Below, in pieces: positions 16,610 to 24,573 of a stretch of 64,000 nucleotides of DNA (positions within the stretch are counted from its first letter, which is position 1; each line of letters opens with the position of its first letter). This DNA is from Acidobacteriota bacterium. GTDB taxonomy: Bacteria; Acidobacteriota; Blastocatellia; Pyrinomonadales; Pyrinomonadaceae. The stretch is from assembly GCA_029781855.1 (NCBI GenBank), contig JAKOVX010000103.1:1-64000 (forward strand), written 5' to 3'. The notes below the pieces were generated by a model. That model was not told the origin of the DNA, did no database searches, and saw nothing but the letters and a program-made list of their open reading frames with translations. A program made the position numbers and the translations under genes.

Positions 16610-16794
16610 AATTTGACCGATCCAGTAGCGCGGCAAAAGTCCGGCCGATCGGCCAGCGGGATGAGCCGGCAGACTTTTGGGCGGAACCGAAGCTTGGATC
16701 CTGTCAAATGTGTGCAGTTGGCGAAAAAATACTCTGGATGAAAGGACGAAGTATCGAGGCGATCGGCAATTCACAAAATTGGCAACAGTTATAG
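16606..16794 (+). CDS. Small frame overlapping previous stop; possible frameshifted 3' part
   Basis: 62 codons starting at a TTG that overlaps the TGA of the preceding gene. The translation contains a CQMC pair but no recognisable domain. It may be the continuation of the preceding gene after a frameshift, a translationally coupled small protein, or not coding. No independent ribosome binding site is evident. Confidence 0.25.
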   Translation: MKFDRSSSAAKVRPIGQRDEPADFWAEPKLGSCQMCAVGEKILWMKGRSIEAIGNSQNWQQL

Positions 16795-16856
16795 CTTAGC
16801 GAACCTTTTGCGTTCTAATAAATATTGCCAAGAATTGCGGAAGATAAGAGGCTGCA

Positions 16857-18053
16857 ATGCGAGTCGTATCAATGGCAGGGCGATTTGTTTCTCGGACGCT
16901 GATTGTCGCGACCGTGGTTTTGGTTCCTTTTGTCACCTTTGCTCAAAAGGCTCAACCGCGGGATCTGCGTGAGGATCTAAAACTGATTGAGACATTCGAT
17001 TTGATCCAGGATGAAATCTTTCAGGCGACATTTACCAAAAACGGGAAACCGTTCGTCTTAGGAAGGAATCGGACTAGCATTTGGGAATATAGCTTAGGAG
17101 CAGGAAAGAAGATATTCATTCCTTGTAATGGCGATAAGATCATTGGTTCGGACTATGGTGGCATTGGAGATTTTTTTTCAATCAGCTGTCCGGACTTCTC
17201 AATTGAGGTCTGGGATACTCAGAGCGCCAAAAAGCTAGTACGATTTCAAGTACAAAAAGTTAAGGCATCGGAAAATCCGCAACCCTACACCAGTAGCGAT
17301 GGGACAAGGGTGTTGATCACCTTCGCGGGTATCGGCGAATATGCAGAACTGTGGAATGCCGTTACGGGAACAAAGATCGCGAAGCTTACTTCAGAATATG
17401 CTCGTTGCTTTTCATGTAATCGAGCGGTTTATTATGCAAATGGTTTTAGCCCTGACAGTAAGATCGCGGTCGTTTCCTTTGGTGCAATGACTTTCTTATG
17501 GAATGCTGAGACCGGTAAATTTTTGAATCGACTGATCGACAAGAGTATAGAATTTTACGGTCATCCGGACCTCACGCACAACGGCGTAGTCTCCCAATTA
17601 CTCTTCAGCAAAGACAGCAAAATTTTGGTTACCGGCTCGTATGATGGAACAATAACATCATGGGATACGAGAACAGGAGAGTTGCTTATTCGATACGGGC
17701 GAGAAAAAGGTCGAATAGAATCTTTAGCGTTGAGCCCTGATGGGCAGATCCTTGCAGTCGGAAGCAGAAACAATGATTTCAAGCTCTGGGATCTTAGAGC
17801 AGGACGACTGTTATGGGCCTCACCCGATATCAAGAAAAAAGTTACCAGACTCTCTTTTAGTCCCGAAGGAAAGAAAATAATGAGTGGTACAAGTAATCGG
17901 TTCTCGATATGGGACACCGCGACTGGAAAACTCCTTGCACAAATGCCGATCACTTCAGAATGGCGGACAGATCTTAGTCCTGATTGGCGATCTCTCATCA
18001 TGCCTGAGAAGACGGGTAAGACGCTCGGCCTGTATGAGTATCGACCCAAATAG
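16857..18053 (+). CDS. Secreted WD40-repeat protein
   Basis: A 398-residue protein with a signal peptide ending near VTFAQKA (about residue 30), so it acts in the periplasm or outside. The rest is a beta-propeller: at least five WD-type blades are visible, for example YAELWNAVTGTKIAKL, TFLWNAETGKFLNRL, ILVTGSYDGTITSWDTRTGELL, ILAVGSRNNDFKLWDLRAGRLLWAS and RFSIWDTATGKLLAQM. Propellers of this kind are protein-binding platforms; no catalytic motif is present. An internal Met at codon 6 is an alternative start. Base composition is lower in GC than flanking housekeeping genes. Partner unknown. Confidence 0.75.
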   Translation: MRVVSMAGRFVSRTLIVATVVLVPFVTFAQKAQPRDLREDLKLIETFDLIQDEIFQATFTKNGKPFVLGRNRTSIWEYSLGAGKKIFIPCNGDKIIGSDYGGIGDFFSISCPDFSIEVWDTQSAKKLVRFQVQKVKASENPQPYTSSDGTRVLITFAGIGEYAELWNAVTGTKIAKLTSEYARCFSCNRAVYYANGFSPDSKIAVVSFGAMTFLWNAETGKFLNRLIDKSIEFYGHPDLTHNGVVSQLLFSKDSKILVTGSYDGTITSWDTRTGELLIRYGREKGRIESLALSPDGQILAVGSRNNDFKLWDLRAGRLLWASPDIKKKVTRLSFSPEGKKIMSGTSNRFSIWDTATGKLLAQMPITSEWRTDLSPDWRSLIMPEKTGKTLGLYEYRPK

Positions 18054-18338
18054 CGCTTCAATCAAAACACTACCCGAAAACAACAGATGCGCTTATTGTA
18101 GCGTGCAGGCGGAGACGGTTTTTGTTTCACGAACTGCATTGTTTAGCCGGACGCAGGCCGAACTTTATGATGGTAATAAGTCACAATTCCACGAATAATA
18201 TGAGGTCTTCGTTGACTTTTTTTGGTGCGTAATGCGACGGTGCCTGGCAACCATAACGCTTGGCTATATTCTGTTTCCGTTTTGGCGAAAGGAAATGGGA
18301 AAAGGGATTATGGGAGCGAGAGAGTGCGAGCTTCGGCG

Positions 18339-18494
18339 GTGAGTGTACCGCCCTTACTTACGTGCGGGCTTGGGCAACGTGCGGGCTTGGGCAACGTGCG
18401 GGCTTCTGCAACGTCGAAATTGCAATTTTGTTGACACGGCGGGGCGGGCGGTGCGATATTTGACGCATCATGAGCCACGTTCTCCCAAGGATCG
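18339..18494 (+). repeat. Dispersed repeat copy 2: 37 bp block, three 17 bp units, promoter-like 75 bp segment
   Basis: Begins with a 37 bp block identical to 21374-21410, which runs into three 17 bp tandem units starting at 18361, 18378 and 18395. The 75 bp segment at 18420-18494 matches 15315-15389 at 73 positions and again has TTGACA (18431-18436), GATATT (18455-18460) and ATG (18470). The extra 17 bp unit relative to copy 1 shows unit-number variation. Confidence 0.8.
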
Positions 18495-18733
18495 ATGGAT
18501 TTGTCACTCGGAGCTGGTTTCAAGCGCCCCTGCGGCCGTTGATCGAGGGGGTCGGGGATCGAAACATGGCTCAAGCCGCGTTTCATGCATTGACATTGGA
18601 TGAACAAAAGAACAATACCATTCCGGAAAAGAAAGCAGAGTACGATCGTGACTTAGATGACTCTAATAATAGGTATTTTAGTCGCATCATGAATATCTAT
18701 TGTCTACCGAGCGCTGGAGAAAAAAACAAATAG
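18470..18733 (+). CDS. Doubtful ORF starting inside the promoter-like repeat
   Basis: 87 codons beginning with MSHVLPRI, the same first codons as the gene at 15365, but then diverging with no signal peptide and no recognisable domain. The stop at 18731-18733 overlaps the ribosome binding site of the next gene. It may be a fortuitous frame created by insertion of the repeat, or a leader peptide for the secreted protein downstream. Confidence 0.25.
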   Translation: MSHVLPRIDGFVTRSWFQAPLRPLIEGVGDRNMAQAAFHALTLDEQKNNTIPEKKAEYDRDLDDSNNRYFSRIMNIYCLPSAGEKNK

Positions 18734-18744
18734 GAGAAACAATT

Positions 18745-19260
18745 ATGAAAATTAGAATTTTCGTATTATGTGGTCTATTAGCTCTATTTTCCTCGAGCTC
18801 AATGGCTGTCGAACCGGAATGGCTGACAAAGATGAAACAGGTCCGTCTACTTTCAGACGCCCGGAACGATGTGTTTCGTATATTTGGAAAGGAGGTTAAC
18901 GATAATTCGGAAATAAAACTGTCCGCCTCGTTTGAACTCGAAGACGGACAGGTATTCGTTGTTTTCGCCTCCGGTCTTTGCTTGGCAACTGCTGATAGCG
19001 ACGGGAAACCTATGGGTTGGAAAGTTCCTGTCGGTACGGCAACGAGCATTTCTTATACCCCTAACAATCCAATCAAACCAAAGAAATTGCCATTTGATCT
19101 CGCGCGCTTCAAGAAAGATCGGATTGAAGATTCGATCAGTGCATATTTCTATGACGACCCCGAACAAGGAATAAACGTGACAGTTAATTCGAACGGAAAG
19201 ATCGAATCCATAGGATTTTATCCGCCTGGCAAATACGATTACCTGCTTTGCTCCAAGTAG
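18745..19260 (+). CDS. Secreted protein of unknown function
   Basis: A 171-residue protein with a clear signal peptide, MKIRIFVLCGLLALFSSSSMAVEP, cleaved after about residue 21. The mature part is mixed alpha/beta with no family I recognise (FASGLCLATADSDGKPMGWKVPVG; YFYDDPEQGINVTVNSNGKIESIGFYPP). The start is set by TAGGAG at 18731-18736, 8 nt before the ATG at 18745. AT-rich compared with the window. It follows the duplicated promoter-like segment, which may drive it. Confidence 0.6.
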   Translation: MKIRIFVLCGLLALFSSSSMAVEPEWLTKMKQVRLLSDARNDVFRIFGKEVNDNSEIKLSASFELEDGQVFVVFASGLCLATADSDGKPMGWKVPVGTATSISYTPNNPIKPKKLPFDLARFKKDRIEDSISAYFYDDPEQGINVTVNSNGKIESIGFYPPGKYDYLLCSK

Positions 19261-19314
19261 TCACGGTGGATCGATCTAGTACCCAGCCTGCATACCGGAG
19301 GGAAAGAGTTAATT

Positions 19315-19788
19315 TTGACGTCTTTTCGGCAAATTGTTACCCCAGTGGCAATCTTCTTGTGCGTTTATCATCTCGGCGAGAGTATCTACTATTCATTCGC
19401 CGTAAACGCCATACGCAACCTGGGAATTAGCGCTGAGGGGACTCTGCCGCTGCAACTATTAGTCATCCATACCGGATTGTGTGCTCTTTTCTTTGGCATC
19501 TTTATAATGTCCTTGGGAAAAAGTTTGGCAGGTAGACTTTTCGCGATGCTTGCGTGCGTGGGTGTAATAGCCATCTATATTTGGTGGTATTTTGAAAAAT
19601 ATAGTTTCCTAAAGATTATCGAGCTAAAGGAATTCTCAGCCGAATATGATTCAGAACTTCTGAGAATTGGTTGTTTTCGCGGAGCCCTTACAGGCGATTA
19701 TTGGATACTTGTGCCAACGATTCTTCTTATAGTGACGACTATTGTCTGGGGAGGATCTTACGCTTTTGAAAAAAGATCTAAAGAATAG
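19315..19788 (+). CDS. Small four-helix membrane protein, unknown
   Basis: A 157-residue protein from a TTG start (a GGAGGG lies about 12 nt upstream, rather far). Four hydrophobic segments are visible: IVTPVAIFLCVYHLGESIYY, LLVIHTGLCALFFGIFIMSLG, LFAMLACVGVIAIYIWWYF and YWILVPTILLIVTTIVWGGSYAF. No motif is recognised. It is 54 bp downstream of the secreted protein and probably co-transcribed with it. AT-rich. Confidence 0.55.
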   Translation: MTSFRQIVTPVAIFLCVYHLGESIYYSFAVNAIRNLGISAEGTLPLQLLVIHTGLCALFFGIFIMSLGKSLAGRLFAMLACVGVIAIYIWWYFEKYSFLKIIELKEFSAEYDSELLRIGCFRGALTGDYWILVPTILLIVTTIVWGGSYAFEKRSKE

Positions 19789-19914
19789 ATATGGAGAAAC
19801 TGACTTTCCAAAGCCCGTTGAACGGGTCATTGAGCGTTAGTGTATGCCTCCCGTAAAGTAGTACCAGACAGAAGTATTGTTCAGGTCAGAAGAGGAACGA
19901 AGGACTATGAATGA

Positions 19915-20055
19915 CGGATCGAGTCGATCCGCTCCAACGGCCATAGCCTTTGTTCCGTGGACGATGCCGAATGGCCATTTGTCGAAGGCGGAGCCGCAGG
20001 CATCGAAAGGCTGCGGCGGCGAATTGACCCCGAAATGCTTGAGGACAAAAAATGA
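19915..20055 (+). pseudogene. Possible relic coding frame coupled to next gene
   Basis: A 46-codon open stretch without an ATG near its start. Its end, VDDAEWPFVEGGAAGIERL continuing into RRRIDPEMLEDKK, has ordinary protein-like composition, and its TGA (20053-20055) overlaps the ATG of the next gene (20052) in an ATGA arrangement that is typical of real upstream partners. It could be the C-terminal remnant of a deleted gene. A competing 60-codon frame (19877-20059) looks less protein-like. Confidence 0.3.
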
Positions 20056-20840
20056 TTAGATCAAAGATCAGAATAGAAGCCGCTTTTTGTTTACTGGCAC
20101 TACTTTTTTTTGCCGTTGAGAGTTTCTCTCAGGGATCGACCGTTAACCTGAAAGACGACCGGCCTTTAGCACAGAATGCGGGTTTGGATTACTTGACCGT
20201 GATCGATTCCCTGTTTCCCACCTATTTCATAGGTCGCGAGAACGGGGTCGGCCTTGTGTTACGGTACAGTCCGACCAATAAACCCGAGGTCCAAGTTAAT
20301 ATTCTCTATAAAGCGTCTGGTTCGGCGGAGGTTACGATATTTTGTGCGCGTGATAAAAGCATTCTACTTCAACTTCAAGACATCCAAGGTAGAAACGAGG
20401 AGATATCGTTTGATGCGGCAGTTGCCCAGATCAAGTACGAAAGATATAGAGTAGATCTTCCTCGTCAGGCTTTAAGGCAGATCAGATCAGATTTCCTTCA
20501 AGTGATCGAGAAGACACTCGTATTCGAAACAGAGGCAAGCAGCTTAAAGGAAAATGAAATTACGATCCCTTACGATAGAGATGGTTATGAGGTTTGGTAT
20601 TTGGGTAAGGGAAATATGAAATTCTGGTCGGAGGCAAACTCGCTTGGGAATAACCCGACAAAAGACGAAGCGCCATATATCAATTGGATGCGAGCCGTGT
20701 TAAGACGTGCAGAACAGGCAAAGAGAAGTGGTTCGCAACTCGTTTTGTCGTGCAAAAAGAACGTAGGGCGGCTTTTGGCGGGACCGATGGCTGCGGATGA
20801 CATTCTCACGTGTCGTTTTTCAGGATTCGTAGGAGAGTAA
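20052..20840 (+). CDS. Secreted protein of unknown function
   Basis: A 262-residue protein with a signal peptide (AAFCLLALLFFAVESFSQG, cleavage near residue 27-29). The mature part contains IDSLFPTYFIGRENGVGLVLRYSPTNKPEVQVNILYKASGSAEVTIFCARDKS and a helical middle; a few cysteines (CARD, LSCKK, LTCRF) could form disulfides. No family recognised. The start overlaps the stop of a possible relic frame. It lies in the AT-richer block of small exported proteins. Confidence 0.55.
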   Translation: MIRSKIRIEAAFCLLALLFFAVESFSQGSTVNLKDDRPLAQNAGLDYLTVIDSLFPTYFIGRENGVGLVLRYSPTNKPEVQVNILYKASGSAEVTIFCARDKSILLQLQDIQGRNEEISFDAAVAQIKYERYRVDLPRQALRQIRSDFLQVIEKTLVFETEASSLKENEITIPYDRDGYEVWYLGKGNMKFWSEANSLGNNPTKDEAPYINWMRAVLRRAEQAKRSGSQLVLSCKKNVGRLLAGPMAADDILTCRFSGFVGE

Positions 20841-20880
20841 ATTCACGAGTAGAGTGTTGTTCGGGAGGCAGCAAGTTTTG

Positions 20881-21303
20881 ATGCTATTTAGGAAGCGAGC
20901 TATTTCGATACTTTTGACTGTCTTTATTTTGACGATAGCCCAGCCTGTTTCGGCTCAGACGGAGACGAGCGTGCCCAAACGCCCCAGCAATTGCGAATAC
21001 ATCACGTCTGTTCTCGACGGGGTGGCAAATGAGTACCTGAATAACAAGGAGCTGGGGAAAGTGATCATTATCGCGAGCTCAAGGAGCTTTGCTTTCAGAC
21101 GCTACGACGAGTCGAGGATAAACCAGGCAAAGCAGTATTTTGTTAAGTACTATGGCTTTAAGCCTGATCAAATTGTCTATGGCATCGCGCGATCCTCGAA
21201 CAAACTGAGTTCGCTGCAGATCTACGTTCGCGGGGATATGTTCGGCGAGATATTTGTTCGCTCTAAAGGAGCTCTTTGCCGAGGGGACGATCTACGAATA
21301 TGA
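20881..21303 (+). CDS. Secreted protein of unknown function
   Basis: A 140-residue protein with signal peptide MLFRKRAISILLTVFILTIAQPVSAQ. The mature part has NCEYITSVLDGVANEYL, then VIIIASSRSFAFRRYDESRINQAKQYFVKYYGFKPDQIVYGIARSSNKLSSLQIYV. This strand-helix-strand pattern with a residue pair after the second strand is loosely like OmpA-C peptidoglycan-binding folds, but no key residues are certain. Two cysteines could form a disulfide. The ATG at 20881 is preferred over a TTG at 20854 because the signal peptide starts there. Confidence 0.55.
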   Translation: MLFRKRAISILLTVFILTIAQPVSAQTETSVPKRPSNCEYITSVLDGVANEYLNNKELGKVIIIASSRSFAFRRYDESRINQAKQYFVKYYGFKPDQIVYGIARSSNKLSSLQIYVRGDMFGEIFVRSKGALCRGDDLRI

Positions 21304-21373
21304 GGGACACGCGAGCCGCTGGAAACCGCTGTGAACGGATATTAGGTCTGCGGTCGGAAGTCTTAGGTCGGTG

Positions 21374-21410
21374 GTGAGTGTACCGCCCTTACTTACGTGC
21401 GGGCTTGGGC
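21374..21410 (+). repeat. Dispersed 37 bp repeat copy 3
   Basis: Identical over 37 bp to 18339-18375, ending in the GTGCGGGCTTGGGC core. The promoter-like 75 bp segment of copies 1 and 2 is absent here, so the 37 bp block can exist without it. Confidence 0.75.
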
Positions 21411-21472
21411 GACTGTGACTTTGCGGGCTTTTCGGGTTTGCTTGGCGTGCTTTGCGGTTAACTTCTTTTTTT

Positions 21473-21510
21473 ACCGCAAAGGCCGCAAAGTGTAGGACGC
21501 AAAGGACGCT
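21473..21510. repeat. CGCAAAGG-type interspersed repeat
   Basis: Three GCAAAG(G/T) units (CCGCAAAGGCCGCAAAG, then GACGCAAAGGACGC). This is a variant of the CACAAAG/CACAGAG intergenic repeats found elsewhere in the window. Confidence 0.5.
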
Positions 21511-21669
21511 GAGGGAGAGCCAGAAGCCGGTTGCGGGAAGCCGGAAGACTGGAGGAAGAACTTTTCTGAACTACCACCCGGTCGGCGAAGCGCCGCCAAC
21601 AGTTCTATAGAAGGACGGGGGCTTTTAGGAACCGGCGCGCGGACGCGGGTGGTTTTGAGGCGTCGTCCG

Positions 21670-24099
21670 TTATTCGGACTTGTGCATTTTGTCGAGGAGT
21701 TCCTGGAAACGCGGGTCGTCGCGGAGGACGTCGAGGTTGGTGTCTTTTTCGAAATAGGGTTTGTTCTCGTTGCCCAGGCGGACGGCCTTGCCGAGCCACT
21801 TGAATGCGAGGTCGGTCTCGCCGAGCAGGGCGTACGCCGAACCGACCCAATATGCCATATCGTGGTCGGCACGTGAGATGGCGAGCGTCTCGGGCGAGAG
21901 CTGGGCGCGGGCGTCGTCGAAGCGTTTGTCGGCGGCGAGGTAGATGGCGTAAAGCGGGCGGATGCCATCCATTTCAGGGTGTTCCTCAAGAACGCTTTTC
22001 ATCAAGTCGATGGCGGCGTCCTCGTCGTCCTGATAATGATAGACCGCCGAGCGGAATATCTTGAGCATCGGATGATTCGGCTCGGCCTTGGCACCGCGGG
22101 CGAGTTCGTCGAGGGCGTCGTCGAACTGCCGCTGGTAAATGAATATACGTGCGCGGTTGTATGCGGCAACCACGCGGGCGGCCGGGTCGAGACGCGCGAG
22201 TTTCTCGAACGCCTTGAGTGCCTGCGGATAATCACCGTCGAGGCGGTGCATCACTGCCTTGACAAAAAACAGAGCGGCGTCATTGGGAAATTGCTTTTCG
22301 AGCAATTCGATCTCGTGACGAGCTTTTTTCTTTTCGCCGCGGGCCATGTAGATCATTACCATCAGCACGCGGGCTTCGACGACATTTTGATCGTAATAGA
22401 ACGCCTTGGTGAATGCGGCTTCGGCGTAGGTGTAGTCCTCGGCCTCGCCCATCCCCTTGAACATACGGTTGGCGTAACACGCCCCGAGGCCGCTGTAGGC
22501 GAGGGCAAAATGCGTGTCGAGCTCGGTCGCGTGGCGGAAATTCGCGATCGCCGCTTCGCAATCGGCGGCGTCGAGCGTGCGGAAAATAAACCTTCCGAAA
22601 TTGTCGCGGCCGCGGAGGTATTCTTCCCAAGCCTCGGTGTTTTCGGTTGCACGCTTTCCGAGCGATTCGGCTTCGACGTCGGACAGTTCGAGCCGCAGGC
22701 CGTCGAGGATGCGTTGGGCTATGCTGTCCTGGATCGCGAGGATGTCGCTGCCCTCGGCGTCGATGCGGTCGCTCCAGAGAATGTCGCCGGACGTCACCTC
22801 GAGCAATTGGGCCGTGACGCGCAGCTTGTTGCCCGCTCGAATGAAACCCGCAGAAAGCACTGCCTGGACGCGGAGTTCGCGGCCTGCTTCGCGGGGTCCG
22901 ATCGCGGCACCCTGATATTTTGCTATTACAGAACTAGGCCGCACGATCAGCGAACGGATCTGGGCAAGTTCCGTAATCACGGCGTCGGCGAGGGCGAACT
23001 CGTAAAAATTCGATTCTTTGTCGCCACCGAGATTTTTGAACGGCAGGATCGCAACGCTCTTTTTCTCTGAGCCCGCGGACGTGAGCGACAGGTCGGGCGC
23101 AAACGACGGCAGGCTCGAAGCAGTCATCGCGTTAGCCGCTGACGTTTCGCCGCCCGTGCGGCCCTTGATCCAGTTCCAGGCACGCTTGACCGGGCTGTTA
23201 TCGGCGTGAGTCGGAGCGTAGGTATCGCCGGGCATCACCTGTGCGCCTGCGATCTGAGTCAACACCGCCCGCAGGTCGTCCCGCATCTGAGCGATCTTCT
23301 GATAGCGGTCTTTTGGCTCCTTGGCCAGTGCCTTGTCGATGATCAACTGCAGCTGCGGCGGCAGCGGCTCCTTTCGCATTTCGGCGAGAGGTTTCGGCGT
23401 GCCGTGAAGCACCTGATGGCGAACGTCGATGACGGTCTTGCCCTGGAACGCCCAAATGCCGGTCAGCATTTCGTAGAGGAGTACGCCGGTCGAAAAAATG
23501 TCCGATCGGCTGTCGGCTCGTTCGCCTTTGGCTTGTTCGGGGGCCGCATAGGTCGCCGTGCCGTAGGGAATACCGAGTTCCGTGATCTCGTGGCGGTTGC
23601 CGCCGCCGTGGCGATCGATCTCGTCGTCCTCGATGAGTTTCGCAAGTCCAAAATCGAGGATCTTCGCCTGTCCGCTCTCGGTCACCATTATGTTCCCGGC
23701 CTTGATGTCCCGGTGAATGATATTTTTCGAGTGGGCATAGGCAAGGGCATCGGCGACCTGGATCGCGATCGACAACGCTGCCTTTAACTCCAACGGCCGG
23801 CCGGCGACGAGCTGCCGCACGTTCTTGCCGTCGACGTACTGCATCGCGATGTAGAAAAGGCCGTCTGCCTGATGAAAATCGTAGATCGTGCAGATGTTGG
23901 CGTGATCGAGCTGCGAGCAGAGCTGAGCTTCGCGTTCGAATCGTTTGAAATTTGCGGTCTTGTGGGTTAATTCGGGCGGAAGCACCTTGATGACCGCCGT
24001 TCGGTTGAGCTTGGTGTCGAGAGCTTTGTAGACGGTCCCTTGCCCCCCGGAACCGATCTTTTCGAGTATCTTGTATTGGTTAATTTGCGAACCAATCAT
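21670..24099 (-). CDS. Ser/Thr protein kinase with TolB-like and TPR domains
   Basis: An 809-residue protein. The kinase domain (about 9-280) is complete: glycine loop GSGGQGTV (16-23), catalytic Lys38, HRDIKAGN (129-136), DFG (149-151) and APEQ (186-189), so it should be active. Then a charged linker is followed by KKSVAILPFKNLGGDKESNFYEFALADAVITEL...LRVTAQLLEVTSGDILWSDRID (about 350-470), a domain shared with TolB-like adenylate cyclase/kinase fusions, and a C-terminal array of TPR repeats (about 490-800). No membrane helix is obvious. The start at 24099 is chosen because IGSQINQYKIL opens the kinase fold. It is a candidate regulator of the FHA-GGDEF protein, but no direct evidence links them. 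Confidence 0.92.
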   Translation of the reverse strand: MIGSQINQYKILEKIGSGGQGTVYKALDTKLNRTAVIKVLPPELTHKTANFKRFEREAQLCSQLDHANICTIYDFHQADGLFYIAMQYVDGKNVRQLVAGRPLELKAALSIAIQVADALAYAHSKNIIHRDIKAGNIMVTESGQAKILDFGLAKLIEDDEIDRHGGGNRHEITELGIPYGTATYAAPEQAKGERADSRSDIFSTGVLLYEMLTGIWAFQGKTVIDVRHQVLHGTPKPLAEMRKEPLPPQLQLIIDKALAKEPKDRYQKIAQMRDDLRAVLTQIAGAQVMPGDTYAPTHADNSPVKRAWNWIKGRTGGETSAANAMTASSLPSFAPDLSLTSAGSEKKSVAILPFKNLGGDKESNFYEFALADAVITELAQIRSLIVRPSSVIAKYQGAAIGPREAGRELRVQAVLSAGFIRAGNKLRVTAQLLEVTSGDILWSDRIDAEGSDILAIQDSIAQRILDGLRLELSDVEAESLGKRATENTEAWEEYLRGRDNFGRFIFRTLDAADCEAAIANFRHATELDTHFALAYSGLGACYANRMFKGMGEAEDYTYAEAAFTKAFYYDQNVVEARVLMVMIYMARGEKKKARHEIELLEKQFPNDAALFFVKAVMHRLDGDYPQALKAFEKLARLDPAARVVAAYNRARIFIYQRQFDDALDELARGAKAEPNHPMLKIFRSAVYHYQDDEDAAIDLMKSVLEEHPEMDGIRPLYAIYLAADKRFDDARAQLSPETLAISRADHDMAYWVGSAYALLGETDLAFKWLGKAVRLGNENKPYFEKDTNLDVLRDDPRFQELLDKMHKSE

Positions 24100-24235
24100 A
24101 ATCGGTAATGCCACACCGAAGGAGTGCACCCTCAGGGGCAAACGGTAATCCTAGTTCGGAAGGCCAAACTTGTAAAGCCGAAAAGCCGATGAATGAAACT
24201 TAGATTCAATCTTTGATCCAGAAAGTTATGTCTGC

Positions 24236-24254
24236 GACCGGCAAACTGCCGGTC
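24236..24254 (-). terminator. Hairpin downstream of glutaredoxin-like gene
   Basis: Perfect 8 bp stem GACCGGCA-AAC-TGCCGGTC with a 3 nt loop, 17 bp beyond the stop of the minus-strand glutaredoxin-like gene. No U-run follows, so it may be an mRNA-end stabiliser instead of a classic intrinsic terminator. Confidence 0.4.
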
Positions 24255-24270
24255 AGTCCGGGTGGATCGT

Positions 24271-24492
24271 TCAGCCGCGAGGCGGTTCGCCCCAGCCGGA
24301 CTGAATGTATTCGCCGTTCTCAACTATGCACGGCACGACCAGGTCACCGCCCGAATACTCAAGCATCTCACGCTGGCGATCCTTGTCGTTCTGGGCGTCA
24401 TATTCCACAAACTCGATCCCATTTTCGTTGTAATGGTCTCGCGCCCGCTGGCAATACGGACAGTCCGGTTTCACATACATTACTAAAGCCAT
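24271..24492 (-). CDS. Glutaredoxin-like protein
   Basis: A 73-residue thioredoxin-fold protein: MYVKPDCPYCQRARDHY places the redox pair CPYC at residues 11-14 after the first strand; GIEFVEYDAQND is the second strand; GGDLVVPCIVENGEYIQSGW holds the cis-Pro before a third cysteine and the end of the fold. It would reduce disulfides or glutathionylated proteins, or take electrons from glutathione-like thiols. Single gene, divergent from the 2Fe-2S protein, which may point to shared redox control. Confidence 0.85.
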   Translation of the reverse strand: MALVMYVKPDCPYCQRARDHYNENGIEFVEYDAQNDKDRQREMLEYSGGDLVVPCIVENGEYIQSGWGEPPRG

Positions 24493-24573
24493 TGTTCAAA
24501 ATTACACCTTTTCGCTAATATAATCTAGCCGCAGGATGTTCATGCGGCATTCATTGTCCGCATTCCAACAATA

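Larger units (their letters stand above)
18054..18744. other. Repeat-rich intergenic region
   Basis: About 690 bp. It holds a 37 bp sequence (18339-18375) that is identical to 21374-21410, three 17 bp units (18361-18411), the 75 bp promoter-like duplication (18420-18494) and one doubtful plus-strand frame (18470-18733). The minus-strand frame at 18308-18607 reads through the repeats and gives P/A/R/K-rich sequence, which I regard as non-genic. Confidence 0.6.
21304..21669. other. Intergenic region with repeats
   Basis: About 365 bp between convergent genes. It has the third copy of the 37 bp repeat (21374-21410), here followed by a degenerate unit (CTTTGCGGGCTTTTCGGG), and a CGCAAAGG-type repeat (21473-21510). 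No gene is seen. Confidence 0.6.

Noticed and set aside
18361-18411. CRISPR-like array from 17 bp units
   Set aside because: Head-to-tail identical units without spacers.
18308-18607. Minus-strand 99-codon frame over the repeat region
   Set aside because: Its translation follows the 17 bp and 37 bp repeats (PKPAR/EARTL patterns), it spans both the promoter-like segment and intergenic repeats, and has no start signal.
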